Part shown: positions 1-6,007 of the stretch, in pieces
Numbering within the stretch: position 1 is the stretch's first letter
Layout: the number at the start of each line of letters is the position of its first letter
Assembly: GCA_004553595.1 (NCBI GenBank)
Contig: SFKZ01000027.1
Location: forward strand, 1-14,481
DNA: 14,481 nucleotides
DNA from: Methanobrevibacter ruminantium
GTDB taxonomy: Archaea; Methanobacteriota; Methanobacteria; Methanobacteriales; Methanobacteriaceae
Direction of reading: 5' to 3'
The notes under the pieces: generated by a model
Seen by the model: the letters and a program-made list of their open reading frames with translations, nothing else
Told to the model about the DNA's origin: nothing
Database searches by the model: none
Program-made: the position numbers and the translations under genes

Positions 1-56
1 CTTATTTATTTTTTTATTTTCTTTTTTATCTATTTTTTAAAGAAAACTCTGAACTA

Positions 57-494
57 TCATGAATTTAAGTCAAAGTATTCATGCCTATAGCTGGAGCTTG
101 AGTTTTTCAAATCAACATCCCCTTCCCATCTGGAGGGTTTGTAATTGTATTTTCCCTCAAACATCACTGAAACGTGATAGTTCCTTTTTTCAAGGGACAT
201 TACTCTTGCCTGACCCTTTGCATTTGTTGTCATGCTATAGGATTTTGTCCTGTTTTCATCATCGGTTATATTGATGGAAAGTGGCATATCATTTAGTGGA
301 ACATACCTGAAACTCTCTGGAGTCAACTTAGAGTTATCTTTATGAAGCAGATAGACAGTCATATATTCCCCATTGGAACTTGCGCTGTGTCCATAGCAGG
401 TTATTTCAGTTTCCAAATTGGTTGAAGGATAAAGATATGATAGAGTCAATATGACCGCTACAATGAATAGTATTACGATGGATTTCTTTAACAT
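57..494 (-). CDS. small membrane-anchored protein with an Ig-like extracellular domain
   Basis: This 145-residue protein begins with a Lys pair and one hydrophobic segment (about residues 5-22), fitting an uncleaved signal anchor or signal peptide with the remainder outside the cell. No lipobox cysteine is visible at a suitable place. Residues about 62-118 (PLNDMPLSINITDDENR, then a TTNAKGQARV stretch, then YHVSVMFEGKYNY) have the rhythm of bacterial Ig-like or carboxypeptidase-regulatory-like beta domains: a 'T-x-x-x-G-x-A' turn followed by a Tyr-x-Val strand and a 'GKYNYKPS' end. That pattern is common in methanogen adhesin-like proteins, but here there is only one copy. No Shine-Dalgarno sequence precedes the ATG. 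The gene lies downstream of the 98-residue membrane protein gene in the same direction, separated by the 42-bp repeat array. The binding partner is unknown. Confidence 0.7.
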   Translation of the reverse strand: MLKKSIVILFIVAVILTLSYLYPSTNLETEITCYGHSASSNGEYMTVYLLHKDNSKLTPESFRYVPLNDMPLSINITDDENRTKSYSMTTNAKGQARVMSLEKRNYHVSVMFEGKYNYKPSRWEGDVDLKNSSSSYRHEYFDLNS

Positions 495-530
495 ATTTAA
501 CAGCTTTTGATTTTTTATTCCCTAAATGGG

Positions 531-737
531 TGTTGTAGTATGTTATTTCACTTGTTTTATTCCATATAATTGTGTGATAGCATGTAATTTCACTTAATGT
601 ATTTCTTTAAATTGTGTGATAGCATATCTTTTCACTTAATGTATTTCTTTAAATTATGTGATAACATATCTTTTCACTTAATGTATTTCTCTTAAATTAT
701 GTGATAGTATATCATTTCAATTAATGCAATTATGAAA
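531..737. repeat. degenerate 42-bp tandem repeat array, about five units
   Basis: Units start near 531, 571, 613, 655 and 698, giving periods of about 40, 42, 42 and 43 bases. The core reads TGTGATAGCATATCTTTTCA followed by CTTAATGTATTTCTTTAAAT. The three central units are nearly identical and the outer two are degraded. The rightmost unit overlaps the 3' end and stop codon of the leftward 98-residue membrane protein gene. On the minus strand three units contain the same YHII/LSHN-like coding stretch ending in TAA or TGA, so the array may be a tandem expansion of that gene's tail. A period of 42 bases equals four helical turns, which would also suit a series of protein-binding sites. Nothing points to CRISPR: there are no unique spacers. 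Confidence 0.8.
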
Positions 738-988
738 CACAGGATTATTGAAATTATTATGATATATGGAGCATGCTTTCGGTATATTGGAGGTTCCCTC
801 TTGAACATCAGCAATATGATTCCATAGACCAATCCCCCTACTGGGAGCATTATTGATAATATGTATCCTATTGCAACTATGATCTTATTCGTCAAAGTCA
901 GTTCCTCTTCCTCAGGGGTTGCTGCTCCAACAGCATCCTTTTTCTCTTTCTCTTTGATAAGTTCTGTGGCATAATCGTCTTCTCTCAT
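692..988 (-). CDS. small two-helix membrane protein, function unknown
   Basis: This 98-residue protein has a charged N-terminal third (residues 1-32, rich in Glu and Lys) followed by two hydrophobic segments at about residues 34-62 and 74-97, joined by a short basic loop (KREPPIYRKH). The second helix runs to the C-terminus. The predicted topology is an integral membrane protein with a short charged tail, probably cytoplasmic. No catalytic or family motif is recognisable. A GTGAGAT stretch a few bases before the ATG can serve as ribosome binding site, and a TATA-like TTTATAAG lies about 70 bases upstream on the minus strand (about 1059-1066). The stop codon lies inside the first unit of the 42-bp repeat array, so the array grew from, or into, the end of this gene. 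Confidence 0.65.
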   Translation of the reverse strand: MREDDYATELIKEKEKKDAVGAATPEEEELTLTNKIIVAIGYILSIMLPVGGLVYGIILLMFKREPPIYRKHAPYIIIISIILCFIIALIEMIYYHII

Positions 989-1058
989 TTATCTCACATC
1001 AAATCTTTGTTAATGAATAATTCTTTCTAGGGGGTGGTAGAATATAATTTCTTCAAGT

Positions 1059-1066
1059 CTTATAAA
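1059..1066 (-). promoter_or_regulatory. TATA-like element for the 98-residue membrane protein gene
   Basis: On the minus strand this reads TTTATAAG. It lies about 70 bases upstream of the ATG at 988, so transcription starting about 25 bases downstream would leave a leader of some 45-50 bases containing a GTGAGAT ribosome binding site. It was called by eye from archaeal promoter layout only. Confidence 0.35.
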
Positions 1067-1185
1067 TATGAGTTTTGAACAATATTTAAAATCCTTATGA
1101 TTTTTAGTTGATTTTTGAACAGAAATAGAAATTATGATTAGTTTTATAGATATTACGATTCATTAAAAATAGAAGGGTCTCATTA

Positions 1186-1229
1186 TATGAAATCCTCTGA
1201 AAATTATTTAGACTTTTCATGATTTCATA
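1186..1229. other. imperfect hairpin in the spacer between the two leftward genes
   Basis: TATGAAATC (1186-1194) pairs with GATTTCATA (1221-1229), and inside it TGAAAA (1198-1203) pairs with TTTTCA (1214-1219), with a small asymmetric bulge between the two stems and a 10-base loop. It lies just downstream of the stop codon of the leftward Cys-pair protein gene at 1275, so it could be a 3' mRNA structure. It has no strong T-tract after it on the minus strand. The rest of 989-1274 shows only AT-rich sequence and the promoter of the 98-residue protein gene. Confidence 0.35.
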
Positions 1230-1274
1230 AAACAAAGTTTAATCTGCAATGATGCTTGTTAGAAAAATAGATCA

Positions 1275-1922
1275 TTAATCAATGTAAATTACCTTTTCTA
1301 TAAATAGTTTGTTGCCGCATAGTGGGCATATCTCATCCTCATCGATAAAGCTAATTCCCTTTAGGCAATTTGGGCATGAATTCAATCTTGTTTTGCGCTC
1401 ATTGAAGTTTATGTAGAAATCTTCATCTTTGATGCTTATCACACATTCCGTTTTCTTGAAGGTGTTGATTAGGTGTTTCAGGTATTCAAGCATGATATGG
1501 TTCTTGTCTTCCAAAAGCTCATAGTCAGTAGTGAAATTATTGATCAGGTCCTTGAAATACCTTTCGTTTTCCAATAGAAAATAGTATATTTCCAAAACTG
1601 ATCTCCTTTTTTTGATAATCTCATGCAGCTTCAATGATCTGCCGTATTTCTCTTCTCTGAATTTGCGCTTATCAATCAAGCTGCTTTTCAGTATCTTTAT
1701 TGCATCTTGGCAGTTGTATAGACAGTTCCTCATGTCAATTTCAAAAACCTGGATGTTCCTATTGCAGTTTGTGCAGAATGTCTCCTTGATGATTCCCGTA
1801 AGGGCTGAGGATTTGCTTTCTTCCATTGCTAAAGTGGCACTGCTTGCCACTTTAACTTCATTTTTCGAGTTCAGATAAAAAACAGATTCAAGTTTATCAG
1901 TTTGGAATTGCACTTTTCGCAT
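1275..1922 (-). CDS. protein with a C-terminal zinc ribbon, function unknown
   Basis: This 215-residue soluble protein has a C-terminal zinc-ribbon signature, CPNC (Cys183, Cys186) and CPLC (Cys199, Cys202), 12 residues apart. An N-terminal CTNC (Cys50, Cys53) is followed by C-x3-C at Cys67 and Cys71, which could form a second metal site with less regular spacing. The middle (about residues 75-160) is predicted helical and rich in Lys, Glu and Leu. Zinc ribbons of this type usually bind nucleic acid or proteins, but no family is recognised here. There is no clear Shine-Dalgarno sequence before the ATG, and Met33 is a possible alternative start. The 5' part of the coding sequence carries a perfect 10-bp inverted repeat (1830-1854). 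The gene stands alone between long AT-rich spacers. Confidence 0.7.
   Translation of the reverse strand: MRKVQFQTDKLESVFYLNSKNEVKVASSATLAMEESKSSALTGIIKETFCTNCNRNIQVFEIDMRNCLYNCQDAIKILKSSLIDKRKFREEKYGRSLKLHEIIKKRRSVLEIYYFLLENERYFKDLINNFTTDYELLEDKNHIMLEYLKHLINTFKKTECVISIKDEDFYINFNERKTRLNSCPNCLKGISFIDEDEICPLCGNKLFIEKVIYID
1830..1854. repeat. perfect 10-bp inverted repeat inside the zinc-ribbon gene
   Basis: TAAAGTGGCA (1830-1839) and TGCCACTTTA (1845-1854) form a perfect 10-bp stem with a 5-base loop. It falls in codons about 23-31 of the leftward zinc-ribbon protein gene, so the mRNA would carry the hairpin roughly 70 bases after the start codon. It may be a translation-control element, a protein-binding dyad or chance. 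Confidence 0.6.
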
Positions 1923-2313
1923 CTATATATGATATGGTGTGTCATTTGCATCACAAACCCTATTTTAAGTTTTGCTTTTAGCCATGTCATGTTTTTCTAT
2001 CCCTTTTTAAATATTTAAAACTGATTTTTGAATCATTTTTAATATTTTTTATTTTTCTTGATTAAAAATTAAACAAAAATAAGAAAATATGGTGTTTTTT
2101 TTTAAGTTTATTAAGTCTATAAAATAAAAATTCACTGAGCCATTTAATTGATGAATGTTTTTTAAAATTCCTGATTATTTTTAGACAAAATTAGACTTTT
2201 TTAATGGGGTGCTTTTAATGAATTTTTTTATTGTAAAAAGTTTGTTGTTTAAAGTTTTTTGGTTTTTTTATCTTAGCATCTAATGGAATATCTTTTGCTC
2301 CATCCTCTCTAGT

Positions 2314-2333
2314 GTATGCCACCTTAGGCATAC
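2314..2333. repeat. 7-bp inverted repeat next to the 46-bp duplication
   Basis: GTATGCC (2314-2320) and GGCATAC (2327-2333) form a perfect stem around a 6-base loop, followed on the plus strand by TTTTGTTTT. It resembles a hairpin plus T-tract, but there is no plus-strand gene upstream for it to terminate. Confidence 0.5.
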
Positions 2334-2428
2334 TTTTGTTTTGTATCTTTTTTGCATTATGTAATGTGTTTTTGATACTTTTTGTTTTGTATCTTTTTTG
2401 CATTATGTAATGTGTTTTTGATACTTTT
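2334..2428. repeat. 46-bp tandem duplication
   Basis: Two adjacent copies match without mismatch: 2334-2382 aligns with 2380-2428 at a 46-base offset, 49 identical aligned positions. Each contains GTATCTTTTTTGCATTATGT followed by AATGTGTTTTTGATACTT. The ends GTATC and GATAC are themselves complementary, so each unit can also fold. The unit length is not a multiple of three, which argues against coding sequence. The exact identity suggests a recent duplication, probably by slippage. Confidence 0.85.
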
Positions 2429-2484
2429 AATATCTATAAAAAAGAAGTGTTTACATTATTTGAAAAAATAATCTTATTCTTAGG

Positions 2485-2499
2485 TAAAAAAATAAAAAA
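2485..2499 (-). terminator. oligo-T transcription terminator of the 467-residue gene
   Basis: On the minus strand, 26-41 bases past the stop codon, the sequence is CTTTTTTATTTTTTT. Archaeal RNA polymerase is known to terminate at such T-runs without needing a hairpin. Assignment is by position and composition. Confidence 0.5.
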
Positions 2500-2525
2500 G
2501 AGTAAATAGTTGTTAAAGGAAAGAT

Positions 2526-3929
2526 TTAGCCTCTAATGCAACTATCAAGGTAATTGTCAATGTCATTTTCAGACATTGCTGGCCAGTTTTCCTTGATTCC
2601 TCTTTTAAGAGTGTTCAAGTATTCCTCGCAAGGTTCGTTGTATGGGCGTAATTCGTCATTGCTTATTGTAAGCATTTCAAATCCGTCCATTTCTCCAAGT
2701 GATATGATATCCTCATACCAATTGCCGTATCCTGGGCTGCGACCGCCATTCTCTTCAGCAGCTACATGCTCGAATTGCTCTCTGGTGATGAGATATGCAA
2801 CTCCTAAAGCATGGCCATCTTTGGTTGTATCCAAAAAGGACACTCCACATCCCTCCCATGAAGTGGAATAATTTCCAAAGTACATGTCGTATGGGATGTC
2901 AATGGCTCTTTTTTCAAGAGGTCTTGTAGGATCTTCGCAAGGGTCTCTATATGAGGAACTGCCTTCAAAGCATCCTCCTTCGATGTAGCAAAGGAATCTT
3001 TCTTCAAGCATGTTGCTTCCATAGGATACATACCAGATGTATTCCTTCCATGAATCTATTTTTTCAAGTCCTTCAGTGTCTTGAGCGTATTCATAGATGT
3101 AAGCCAAGTCATTGCCTGTTGTAATTTCGCATTTGCGAATGTAAAGGCTTCCTTCCCCTTCAAGCATGTCTATTGAAGGCATGTCCTCATTTGGAACTTC
3201 GTAAAGTTCTCCAATGATTCTTGCATTTCCAGGTATGATTGCAGGATACCATCCTCCCACATCATACATGTCATATCCTTCAATGGCAGCTTTGCCTAAG
3301 CAGGTGCTATTTTCAAGGAAATGGTGGTTGCTTTCTCCAGTCATGAGTGTTCCGTAAACAAACACTTTCCTTGTATTGAAGTATTTGTTTATTTCAAGGA
3401 TTTCTTTCTTGTAGTCTTCTCCCCATGGTCCTTTGAAATCCTCTTCTCTTTCAAGAGCTTCAAATTCCTTGATGATATTGAGTATCATTTCAGTGAATTT
3501 GGAGTTGAGTTCAGGATAAAGATCAATGAATTCGCGAAGTCCACCTTTCTTGAAGATGTTTAAAGCTTCCATTTGGCCTTCAAGTCCATATAATCCATGT
3601 CCTTTCAAGTGTCTCATAGTGCAGCATTCCAATCCTCGGATTAGAGGAGTTTCTATCTTTTGTCTTAATTGGGAATCTCCTGTTAAGTATGCTTTCATGA
3701 GAATGGATGAGCAGATGTATGTTGGCTCATGGCAGAACTCAACCCTTGCATCTGAAGGGATTCTGTAGGTGGAGAATAGCTTGAAGCTACCGTCCTTGTC
3801 CTGGAAATCTAATATGGTGTTTAGATTTTCTAAATCTCCTTCTTCAAGGATGTCCTTGAGGGATGATTTCATTTCGTAAAGTTCGTCAAAGTTAGGTTCG
3901 TTTAATCTAGTTAATTTTAAAGTGGTCAT
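2526..3929 (-). CDS. protein with helical N-terminus and two GGCT/AIG2-like domains
   Basis: This 467-residue protein has three parts. Residues 1-185 are helical with a DFQDKDGSF stretch and conserved-looking Cys and His, reminiscent of an alpha-alpha barrel. Residues about 188-290 look like a gamma-glutamylcyclotransferase/AIG2 domain: VFVYGTLMTGESNH for the substrate loop, GELYEV, then DMLEGEGSLY, where a Glu of the DxLEG type is usually catalytic. Residues about 297-445 look like a second, different GGCT domain starting WYVSYGSNM, with GVAYLI and EEN further on. Known GGCT enzymes release 5-oxoproline from gamma-glutamyl amines or peptides; the substrate here cannot be told. The start is supported by GGAGATGAT three bases upstream. 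It is divergent from the GGCT-HEPN gene. By eye its GC content is higher than that of the defence genes to the right. Confidence 0.75.
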   Translation of the reverse strand: MTTLKLTRLNEPNFDELYEMKSSLKDILEEGDLENLNTILDFQDKDGSFKLFSTYRIPSDARVEFCHEPTYICSSILMKAYLTGDSQLRQKIETPLIRGLECCTMRHLKGHGLYGLEGQMEALNIFKKGGLREFIDLYPELNSKFTEMILNIIKEFEALEREEDFKGPWGEDYKKEILEINKYFNTRKVFVYGTLMTGESNHHFLENSTCLGKAAIEGYDMYDVGGWYPAIIPGNARIIGELYEVPNEDMPSIDMLEGEGSLYIRKCEITTGNDLAYIYEYAQDTEGLEKIDSWKEYIWYVSYGSNMLEERFLCYIEGGCFEGSSSYRDPCEDPTRPLEKRAIDIPYDMYFGNYSTSWEGCGVSFLDTTKDGHALGVAYLITREQFEHVAAEENGGRSPGYGNWYEDIISLGEMDGFEMLTISNDELRPYNEPCEEYLNTLKRGIKENWPAMSENDIDNYLDSCIRG

Positions 3930-4112
3930 GTTATCATCTCCGTGTTGTTTTTAAAAGAAGCTTTGGTGTAATTTTTTAAAGCTTGTTATTAGGATTTGAT
4001 GTTATCCTTATAACATTATATTTATGTTTTTAATAGTATATATACTTTTTGGTTTTTCATATAAAAAAACTATTTAAATTAAGAAAATTAATAAGAAATT
4101 AATGGTGATAAG
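3930..4112. promoter_or_regulatory. divergent promoter region between two GGCT-domain genes
   Basis: On the plus strand GTATATATAC (4036-4045) is a good TATA candidate about 70 bases before the ATG at 4113. On the minus strand AAATATAAT (about 4018-4026) is a TATA candidate for the gene starting at 3929. A 7-bp inverted repeat, ATGTTAT (3999-4005) and ATAACAT (4010-4016), falls between that minus-strand TATA box and its expected start point, where a repressor would act. Ribosome binding sites are GGAGATGAT (3933-3941, minus strand) and GGTGAT (4104-4109, plus strand). The layout would allow co-regulation of both genes. Confidence 0.45.
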
Positions 4113-4970
4113 ATGGGGGATAATGATAATTACAAAAAATTAAGGAAACCATATGACATTAGTTTACCTTTTTTTGCATATGGTGTGCTTAAGCCTGGAG
4201 AGATAGCATATTCAAGGATAAAAGACCTTATTTATGAAAAGAATGAAGCATGTGTAAATTATTCCATGAAGCATAGGGATGGAGTTCCTATATTGCTCTC
4301 TAAAGAGATGGATTTCGAAGAAACCTGTGGTTATATATTCCATTTCAGTGATGGTGATGAAGCTTATAAAACTATTATTGATACCATATCAGGTAATTTA
4401 TACAAATGGGGAACAATTGATATTGGTAAAGAGAAAGCGAATGTCCTATTTGGAAGAAATCCATCTAAGGGAAGCAATTATATTGAAGATGAATTTGATA
4501 GAAAGTGTTATTCTGGTAAAAATGACCCTCTATTTAAGGAAGGTATCCAATTAGTTAAGGATAATTTAAAATCAGGTATATTTCGTAAGGAAAAGGGATT
4601 TTTCAATCTGCAGATGAATTACATGTTGCTATGGTCTGCAATAGATAGGTACTCTAAATTAAGGTATTATAGAAAAAAGGAGCATGAAAGTCGTGAAGAG
4701 TTATCTAAAGAGAAAGTCTTTAGGAAAGCATTGAATATATATGCTGGTGGAAAGCATTATAGGCCTATATATAATACTGATAATTTATTTAAAAACGTAT
4801 TTGATTTGAGCAATCCAAAGTATTGCCTTAATTATTATTATACTCTTAGATGCAATATTGTGCATAGGGGAAAATCAAGCCATAGTGATATTGATTTGCT
4901 TATGGAAGCAACAGAAGATCTTTTAAATATATTTGAATATATGCTTGATGATGCTTTTGGTGAAGAATAA
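4113..4970 (+). CDS. GGCT/AIG2-like domain fused to a HEPN domain
   Basis: Residues about 15-125 of this 285-residue protein resemble the GGCT/AIG2 fold: FFAYGVLKPGE gives the YG-x-L substrate loop, and GYIFHFSDGDEAYKTI follows a typical strand-helix pattern. Residues about 135-280 are helical and include LWSAIDRYSKLRYY, then LRCNIVHRGK, then a long helix ELLMEATEDLLNIFEYML-like (about 260-279). R246-x4-H251 is the HEPN ribonuclease signature, and the HRG after it is typical of Apea-type HEPN proteins. HEPN proteins with this motif are commonly RNases in toxin-antitoxin and abortive-infection systems, acting on tRNA or mRNA. I infer an RNase-type effector with a GGCT-like sensory or regulatory domain. 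A GGTGAT ribosome binding site precedes the ATG. No antitoxin gene is adjacent, unless the divergent GGCT gene plays that part. Confidence 0.75.
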   Translation: MGDNDNYKKLRKPYDISLPFFAYGVLKPGEIAYSRIKDLIYEKNEACVNYSMKHRDGVPILLSKEMDFEETCGYIFHFSDGDEAYKTIIDTISGNLYKWGTIDIGKEKANVLFGRNPSKGSNYIEDEFDRKCYSGKNDPLFKEGIQLVKDNLKSGIFRKEKGFFNLQMNYMLLWSAIDRYSKLRYYRKKEHESREELSKEKVFRKALNIYAGGKHYRPIYNTDNLFKNVFDLSNPKYCLNYYYTLRCNIVHRGKSSHSDIDLLMEATEDLLNIFEYMLDDAFGEE

Positions 4971-4982
4971 TTAAAAAAATAG

Positions 4983-5009
4983 AAAAATGATGAAAATTCA
5001 TCATTTTTT
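4983..5009. terminator. hairpin terminator between convergent genes
   Basis: AAAAATGATGAA (4983-4994) and TTCATCATTTTT (4997-5008) form a 12-bp stem with a two-base loop (or 11 bp with four). It is flanked by A-runs on one side and T-runs on the other, so it reads as a T-ended hairpin on both strands. It sits in the 41-base gap between the stop of the GGCT-HEPN gene (4970) and the stop of the leftward DprA-like gene (5012), the expected place for a shared bidirectional terminator. Confidence 0.75.
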
Positions 5010-5011
5010 AT

Positions 5012-6007
5012 TTAAAATAAGGTAGTTTGCTTAGACTTTTTCTTAGATTTAACTTTAGGACTTTTTTTAATGACTGGGCTGGAATCTAAAATTGATAACT
5101 CTTCACAGAACGCTCCGATATCGCTTACTCTAGTTCCATTCCCATCATTTAATATTTTAACATTACCACTATAATCACCAATAGGATTATTATCATTATA
5201 ATTTTCTTTTGATAATTCATTTGGTAGATAAACATATAAATCTCTATGATAATCGCTATCACTGTTTTTGTAGTTTATAGTGGCATTAACAGTATGCATT
5301 GTTCCACTTTTTTCTCCACATTGAATAACAAAGTTGATATCTGAAAAAGCAGCAACTATTTGATCCCTATCTACATAAAAACCTTTGTTGGCTTTTATAT
5401 TTGGTGCATATTCTGAAACCAAACAACCTCCCTTTTCTATGATTTCTTCTGCTAGTCTTTTATGTGAAGCAGGTGCAATATTATTGAATCCACTTGGTAA
5501 TATTGCTATGGTGACTTTATTTTCCATAACAGTTGTTTCATGAGCTATCTTATCACAACCTAATGCAAGACCACTTATGATTGCCCTATCTGATTGGTCT
5601 AAAACTGCTTTAACCAGTTCTTTTTCAAAAATCTGGCTGTTTTCAGAAGGTTTTCTAGTTCCAATAACTGCCATATTTGGTTTTATTAATGCTTCTGCAT
5701 TTCCCTTTACATACAGGTATATAGGTTTCTTTTCATCCATATCCTTTAATTTTTCAGGATATAATTCATCAAATACAGTTATTGCAGTTATTTCTGGGTC
5801 ATTAATGATTTCTTCATATAATTTTTCTGTTTTAGCACATGCATCCACTATTTTTTCTTTTGAAAAATTGGATGTAATAGTGTAACTAGAAATAAAATTA
5901 GTATAATTCTCTGATTCTTCTACAGAATCTAAATACTTTTTATTAATCCCAATTTTCCCTAATCCTTTGAGATTGTTTAAGAAAAGCAATTCTTTAAATT
6001 TTTTCAT
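5012..6007 (-). CDS. dprA: DprA/Smf-family Rossmann protein with a C-terminal PIP-like tail
   Basis: Residues about 75-265 of this 331-residue protein form the DprA (Smf) Rossmann domain: YPEKL and YLYVKGN, then AVIGTR (113-118), ISGLALGCD (144-152), AILPSGF, LVSEY (196-200), the region corresponding to the FPxRNR motif but reading FYVDRDQIVAAFS, and SGTMHT (234-239). Bacterial DprA loads RecA onto single-stranded DNA during transformation; the fold belongs to the SLOG superfamily, whose other members bind or cleave nucleotides. The N-terminal 70 residues are helical. The C-terminus is a Lys/Ser-rich linker (about 314-326) ending KQTTLF, which resembles a PCNA-interacting peptide. The ATG overlaps the stop of the phosphoribosyltransferase gene by four bases (ATGA), with GAGGA upstream, so the two are translationally coupled. 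Being archaeal and paired with a phosphoribosyltransferase, it probably serves a role other than classical competence. Confidence 0.85.
   Translation of the reverse strand: MKKFKELLFLNNLKGLGKIGINKKYLDSVEESENYTNFISSYTITSNFSKEKIVDACAKTEKLYEEIINDPEITAITVFDELYPEKLKDMDEKKPIYLYVKGNAEALIKPNMAVIGTRKPSENSQIFEKELVKAVLDQSDRAIISGLALGCDKIAHETTVMENKVTIAILPSGFNNIAPASHKRLAEEIIEKGGCLVSEYAPNIKANKGFYVDRDQIVAAFSDINFVIQCGEKSGTMHTVNATINYKNSDSDYHRDLYVYLPNELSKENYNDNNPIGDYSGNVKILNDGNGTRVSDIGAFCEELSILDSSPVIKKSPKVKSKKKSKQTTLF

Larger units (their letters stand above)
1923..2525. other. 603-base AT-rich region without a confident gene
   Basis: This gap contains the upstream region of the zinc-ribbon gene, long runs of A and T, a 7-bp inverted repeat (2314-2333), a 46-bp tandem duplication (2334-2428) and the probable terminator of the leftward 467-residue gene. 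A 62-codon leftward reading frame (2215-2403) exists, but its first third is just the tandem duplication read in two frames. I do not accept it as a gene. I see no tRNA, CRISPR or insertion-sequence end here. Confidence 0.6.

Noticed and set aside
1..40. T-rich stretch on the plus strand at the left edge as a terminator of a rightward gene outside the window
   Set aside because: It is plausible, but no such gene is visible, and the sequence is generally AT-rich.
531..737. Possible CRISPR array
   Set aside because: The whole 42-base unit is repeated with drift; there are no unique spacers, and no cas genes are nearby.
2215..2403. 62-codon leftward reading frame, Lys-rich, with a repeated KxIKNTLHNAKKIQNKS-like start
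   Set aside because: Its N-terminal third is the 46-bp tandem duplication read in two frames, it has no ribosome binding site and no recognisable domain, and the remainder is short; probably chance or a decayed remnant.
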